From: Ditylenchus dipsaci
Taxonomy: Eukaryota > Nematoda > Chromadorea > Rhabditida > Anguinidae
Direction: 5' to 3'
DNA: 64,000 nt
NCBI GenBank assembly: GCA_004194705.1
Contig: SADC01000003.1
Span: 62,001 to 126,000 of the forward strand
Shown: positions 59,823 through 64,000 of the stretch, one piece after another
How the letters are laid out: each line of letters starts with the position of its first letter
How positions within the stretch are numbered: position 1 is the stretch's first letter
The notes under the pieces: generated by a model
What the model was told of the DNA's origin: nothing
Database searches by the model: none
What the model saw: the letters and a program-made list of their open reading frames with translations, nothing else
Made by a program: the position numbers and the translations under genes

Positions 59823-59937
59823 AGTTCACTTCGCACCGGTTTGCGTGAATAGCTGTCTTTTTAATGCAGTTGAACGCGAAGTTCACTTTTTTGACACGAA
59901 GTCTTAGAAGGGTCAACCAAACCCTTTTACTTTTTTC

Positions 59938-61215
59938 TAGGGTTGAGTGATGGGTAATTACCCAGGTAATTCTCCGGGTAATTACCCGGGTAATTACCCG
60001 GGTAATTACCCGGAGAAATACTAAGTATTTCTCCGTAAAGGAAAATCGGAGAAATACTATTTTTCAGTATTTATTGCAGTTGACCTTCGATATTTTTTCT
60101 GAAAACTGTTTTTTTCTGTTGTTCCATTCGTATTATAGATGGAACATTCAGTTGTCCAAATTCAAGCGCTTTTCCTGGTGTTGGAATTACTACAATCGAG
60201 TTTAAGAAAGAAATGCAAATGGGAATCTAACAGTGGTTGGTTTGTGCAAGTCCTGCAATGCTGGCTACAAGTCAGATGCGAAAAGAATGGGAAACACTTG
60301 AAGGTTAATTCTTATAAAAGTAGGAAGCGTTCTTATTTTCTGTTTTTGCTTTAGAATTGCGTCAAAGTCGGAGCCGGGGAGGCAATGTTCACTTTTTGAT
60401 TATGCAGGAATCACTTCCCGCTTGAGCCATGCTTTTCCTTTACACTACTGGTCTCCTTTTTAATATCAAAGGTTCGACTCCCAGATGATACATTTTTTCA
60501 TTATTTTACTTTTCTGCGATATCTTCTTCCTTTTTATGCTAATATCTTTTGAATATTTTTATTTTACAAGTATAATTGCTTTCTTCATAAAAATTTTTAT
60601 GGCAATTATGGTCGACAAATATCACAATCGCCACTAAGCACTCACTTTTTATTAGGATTAACTATTAACCAATCCACCTACCCTACTTAGCCAGAAATTT
60701 TTTGGTTTAGGTATCATCCAGGTGGTTGATGTATCATTCAGGTGTTTTGAGTGATATCCAGTTGATTCGGGTACCATCCAGGGGTTTAGGTACCATCCAT
60801 GTTATTTGAGTACCATCCAGGTGGTTTGGGTAACATCCAGGTGTTTTGGGTGATATCCAGATGGTTTGGGTACTATCCAGTTGATTCGGGTACCATCCAG
60901 GGGGTTTAGGTACCATCCATGTTATTTGAGTACCATCCAGGTGGTTTGGGTAACATCCAGGTGTTTTGGGTGATATCCAGATGGTTTGGGTACTATCCAG
61001 AAGATTTGGGTACCATCCAGGTGTTTCGGGTAACATCCAGATGGTTTGGGTACTATCCAGGTGATTTGGGTACCATACCGGTGGTTTGGGTACCATTCAA
61101 GTGGTTTGGGTACCATCCAGATGGTTTAGGTATCAGCAAATAGTATTTCTCCGCTTGTCGGGTAATTACCGGTAATTACCCGGAAAGTATTTCTCCGGAG
61201 AATTACCCAACCCTA
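59938..61215. mobile_element. hAT-like element with 20-bp minisatellite, copy 2
   Basis: 8-bp target duplication CTTTTTTC (59930-59937, 61216-61223). Ends TAGGGTTGAGTGATGGG and 'ggagaattacccaaccc'TA. Same family as 17974-19129, opposite orientation, ~120 bp longer because the minisatellite expanded. It sits between the BEL 5' LTR and gag. Confidence 0.9.
60705..61140. repeat. 20-bp minisatellite with 120-bp higher-order duplication
   Basis: Units of 'aggtggtttgggtaccatcc' type. Segment 60762-60880 is repeated as 60881-61000, the only difference noticed being the length of one G run, showing six-unit block duplication. Confidence 0.9.
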
Positions 61216-61435
61216 CTTTTTTCTAACTTTAAAACACAACAAAAAGGCGCGAAGCCTTCTTTGCTCAAAAATGGGCTTCTAGAGGGGACCTCCGGCACTA
61301 ACAAGGAATATCACACGCGAAGTGCTGGTCCAGGCTAGGCTGGGAGGGTTGGACTAATAGCCCAAAATCAAACTAACCTTGGGACGAGTAGATGAGGAAG
61401 CTGTTCGTGCAGGGTCTCCTGCCAAGATCGCCACT

Positions 61436-61901
61436 TGTGACGACAGTCTTTGGGCGGTCTAAATCCTCGGCTGCCAGACACAGAATTTTTAGGTCGAGTA
61501 CGCGGTCGTTGTTGTAGGGATTTGAGGGCTAGTCGGAATAAGGGGGGGCTTTTAATATAGGCAGTTCGGCCTAGCAATTTTACTTTTAATAAATCAATAG
61601 CAAATAAATGCGGTTGAAAAGCTTTATTTCTCTTTCTTTATATTAACAACAAAAATTATAGCCAGCTTTCTTTCTACAGCTTTTTGCCCAACTTTTTACA
61701 CAACCGATTGCTTTTAGCTGTAGGCAGCTGTCTCTCTGGTCTACAGTCAGAGACTTTAGACCAGAGATGCAGACACCCAGGCTGTACATACTACAAATAA
61801 ATATGTTTTGATCTTCCCCTGCAGGCCTATGAAAGGGAATTTGCGGCTAGCAGGGGGGATAGGGACAGCTCTGGTGAATTCTTTGCGTCGAAGACGCAAC
61901 A
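61436..61901 (-). repeat. 5' LTR of BEL/Pao element
   Basis: Direct copy of 56809-57274. Upstream (higher-coordinate) flank is 'ttgtttcttacgagc', unlike the flank of the other LTR. Confidence 0.9.
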
Positions 61902-62091
61902 TTGTTTCTTACGAGCTAGCTGTATTTGTTTGCTCCCGTTTTAGCTAAAATAAACATACTTCTCTTTATTTCACTGTCCACAGCGTAAGGGTTGGATTCA
62001 CCCCATCTGAGGAGTTTGGTCAAGATTGGTGTTCGCGACGCCGATTTTAACCTAATATTTTACTGACACAAATATAACACAACACAAATAT

Positions 62092-62200
62092 ATTTTGATT
62101 ATCACAAGCAGTTTTCGAAACCTGCAAATTCACTGATATAACAACTATTTCGAGACGCAAATCATCGATCGATATAAAAATTAGTTATACACCAATCTTG
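62092..62200 (+). repeat. 110-bp repeat X, right copy
   Basis: Copy of 56699-56808, separated from the right LTR by about 190 bp of unrelated sequence (61902-62091). Confidence 0.9.
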
Positions 62201-62369
62201 CACCAATATGTGGAAACGATGTTGGAGAGTTGATTGTTACAGGCACACATCAAAACACTGCAATCCTTGCGATCCAGCTACTCAAGCGTCTCGAAGAGGA
62301 TGTCCACAGGAATGACCTTTGTTTTCAGGCAATGGGTCAGGAGTGGTTATGCAATGAATAATGCAATTT
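62201..62369 (+). CDS. possible exon fragment, unrecognised
   Basis: One frame reads about 50 residues of normal composition (GNDVGELIVTGTHQ, AILAIQLLKRLEEDVHR, QAMGQEWLCNE) to a TAA near 62369. There is no clear acceptor and no family recognised. It may be coding DNA captured with, or disrupted by, the neighbouring elements. Confidence 0.25.
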
Positions 62370-64000
62370 AGCCAAAGTTTCTTATCTCAACAAAATATAT
62401 AGTCAGAAAACAGGCCTTCAATCACATGACAAACAGCCTTCAATCATCCATCGAAAGCTACAAGATAACAAGAGAACTCACCCATCCCAAGATAGCTGCC
62501 TAAAATTATTTGGTTAGGTTGGACATGCAAATATTCTGATACACCATTAAGCTTCTGATATCAGAAGGATTGAACAAGAACAGTAGGGCGAGTATTCGTT
62601 CGGTGTAGCAGAGGGAACTAGATGCCCGCCAGGGGCATCTATAGAGATTTTTTTGTTATCCACTAGGAAGCAATGGCTGTTAGTAAAGTACTACACTTAT
62701 TTTAGAGACATTACGGTACTCATGAAATCTGACAAATTTCTGCACTATACATGAAAAATTAGTTGGAGGGGGGTCATTTAAGAGGGGGTTTCTTGACGAA
62801 TTTCACGTTTCGACAATCTAACCAGGGAACCTTCAGACGTGTTTTTTTTCAAAGACTTTATTGACAGATTTTTTTGAAGATTCTTGTAGAGCACCCCGAA
62901 GTTATATAACAAAGTGCTGCTGATAGCTCCAGGTCTTTTGTAAAAGTGTGGAGAACGGGGTACCCAAAGTTGCCGAAAAACCATGATACGGGTAATCATG
63001 ATAATTTCGAAAAGCCGTGACTGGCTTTCCAAAGTACTTGCTACGAACAGTATAATATGCATAAAAAATACCCCATACAAGTTGCATATTCAAAATACTC
63101 ATAAAATTAGACAGATTCAAAAGTGGGCTAAAAACCACCTGGATGACCTGAAAAATCAAATTTTTTAAAATTAAAATCATTTCGCCTATTATACGTAAAA
63201 ATTGTCTGGGAAATAAGGTTTGATAAGACCAAAAGTCTATTTTTACCTCCCGAACCCCGAAACCTTGGGTGGCTACTACCTGACCAGGTCAACATCCAGG
63301 TGGATGGCCTAGATTTTTAAAATTAAAATCGTAGTCTTAGTCTTGTCAAACCCAACTCACCACTTAATTTTACATATGATAACATAGTTTGTTTTGAAAT
63401 TTACCAAAATTTCATTTTTCAGATTATGCAGGTGGATATCCGCCTAGCCAGGTGGTACCCAGTTGGTGTCAAACAGTATTCCCCACACGATTTGGCATAT
63501 GATAGAATAGTTTTTTTATTTAAAATCTCTCTTTTATTTTTCAGATCCTCCAGGTATATAAAAAAAAAAAAAAAAAAAATATATCCACCTGGACCAAAGG
63601 TACCCATCCCGAGTTTTGGGGTTCGGGTGGATAGAATCGAAATTTCGGTTATATCAAACCTAATTCACTACACGATTTCATATATGATAGCATATTTTGT
63701 TTTTAAATTAACAAATAAATAAATTAATTAATAAGACTTTTTGCTATTCCGTGACTAGTTGAGCAAAAATGATTGTCACCACCGGGTTTCGAACCTGCAA
63801 TCTATTGAGGAATCAATTAATTAAGGATATCTGAGATTCCTATCCAAGCTTGAGAAGAAGGGATAGGCTTTCCAGGCCGGCCCTTGCACAGGTCTGTTCT
63901 AGGCCAAAAGAGTAATTTTACCAAATGTTCTTTTACCAAACAGGTAAAAAGATCAAATATACGATTGGCCAAACAATTACATATTCAAAAAAGTGATTGA
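62370..64000. other. no gene seen; scattered repeats
   Basis: Holds isolated minisatellite-like words ('atccaggtggatggcc', 'taccaggtgg' type) at 63280-63620, an 18-20 base A run at about 63561-63579, and a minus-strand B-box-like 'gcaggttcgaaaccc' near 63790. No exon with splice context was recognised. Confidence 0.5.

Larger units (their letters stand above)
56809..61901 (-). mobile_element. BEL/Pao LTR retrotransposon, gag-only, non-autonomous
   Basis: Two 466-bp direct LTRs (56809-57274, 61436-61901) bracket a minus-strand gag. In element sense the LTR starts TGTTGCGTCTTCG and ends CTGTCGTCACA. After the upstream LTR comes a primer-binding-like 'tggcgatcttggcagg'. No protease, reverse transcriptase or integrase is present, and the 59938-61215 hAT-like element lies between the 5' LTR and gag. 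No simple 4-6 bp target duplication joins the two flanks. Confidence 0.85.

Noticed and set aside
60734..61096. 120-codon open frame of repeated PKPPGWYPN-type units
   Set aside because: It is the 20-bp minisatellite read in one frame; both strands and other frames are equally open, and the matching array at 18067-18375 gives the same artefact.

Overview
This is eukaryotic, AT-rich, repeat-packed nuclear DNA. It contains multi-exon genes with 40-50 nt introns, TTTCAG/TTTTAG/TTTAAG acceptors and no operons. The two nuclear receptors are of the HNF4-derived 'supplementary' type (full C4 DNA-binding domain, PDRDxTGKQ-type hinge), a class expanded in nematodes, so a nematode with a large, transposon-rich genome is the best guess (inference; no species is named).

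Layout. 1-10.3 kb: no gene seen, only palindromic and terminal-inverted-repeat (TIR) elements. 10.3-17.6 kb: receptor gene A on the + strand (11 exons at 13576-17532, plus a probable upstream exon at 10348-10705). 17.7-28.4 kb: nested transposons and foldbacks, including a 3-kb TTAA-flanked palindrome, a hAT remnant that keeps the transposase C-terminus, and minisatellite-bearing palindromes. 29.06-29.41 kb: a ~360-bp genomic copy of receptor-A exons and introns (truncated pseudogene). 29.8-36.35 kb: a minus-strand gene of 20 or more exons that I recognise as the nucleoporin ELYS/MEL-28 (AHCTF1). 37.9-38.2 kb: a possible lone 3' exon. 38.8-41.6 kb: triple-nested hAT-like elements, and a GC-rich hAT-like element that splits an exon of an unrecognised minus-strand gene. 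43.0-48.9 kb: receptor gene B on the + strand, with the same intron plan as A and introns swollen by transposons. 49-56.7 kb: foldbacks, a tRNA-like inverted pair and short unrecognised coding candidates. 56.8-61.9 kb: a BEL/Pao LTR retrotransposon (minus strand, gag only, no pol) carrying a nested hAT-like element. 62-64 kb: scattered repeats and one weak exon candidate.

A and B are paralogues: exon phases and splice-site positions match through the DNA-binding and ligand-binding domains. ELYS is an unrelated housekeeping gene between them (post-mitotic nuclear pore and chromatin association). Eight apparent frameshifts in otherwise convincing coding sequence are all cured by one added base, mostly at homopolymers. 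That points to an under-polished long-read assembly rather than wholesale gene decay. No CRISPR, bacterial signal or rRNA gene was found. I do not see a clearly new cellular system; the most unusual content is the architecture of the mobile elements.
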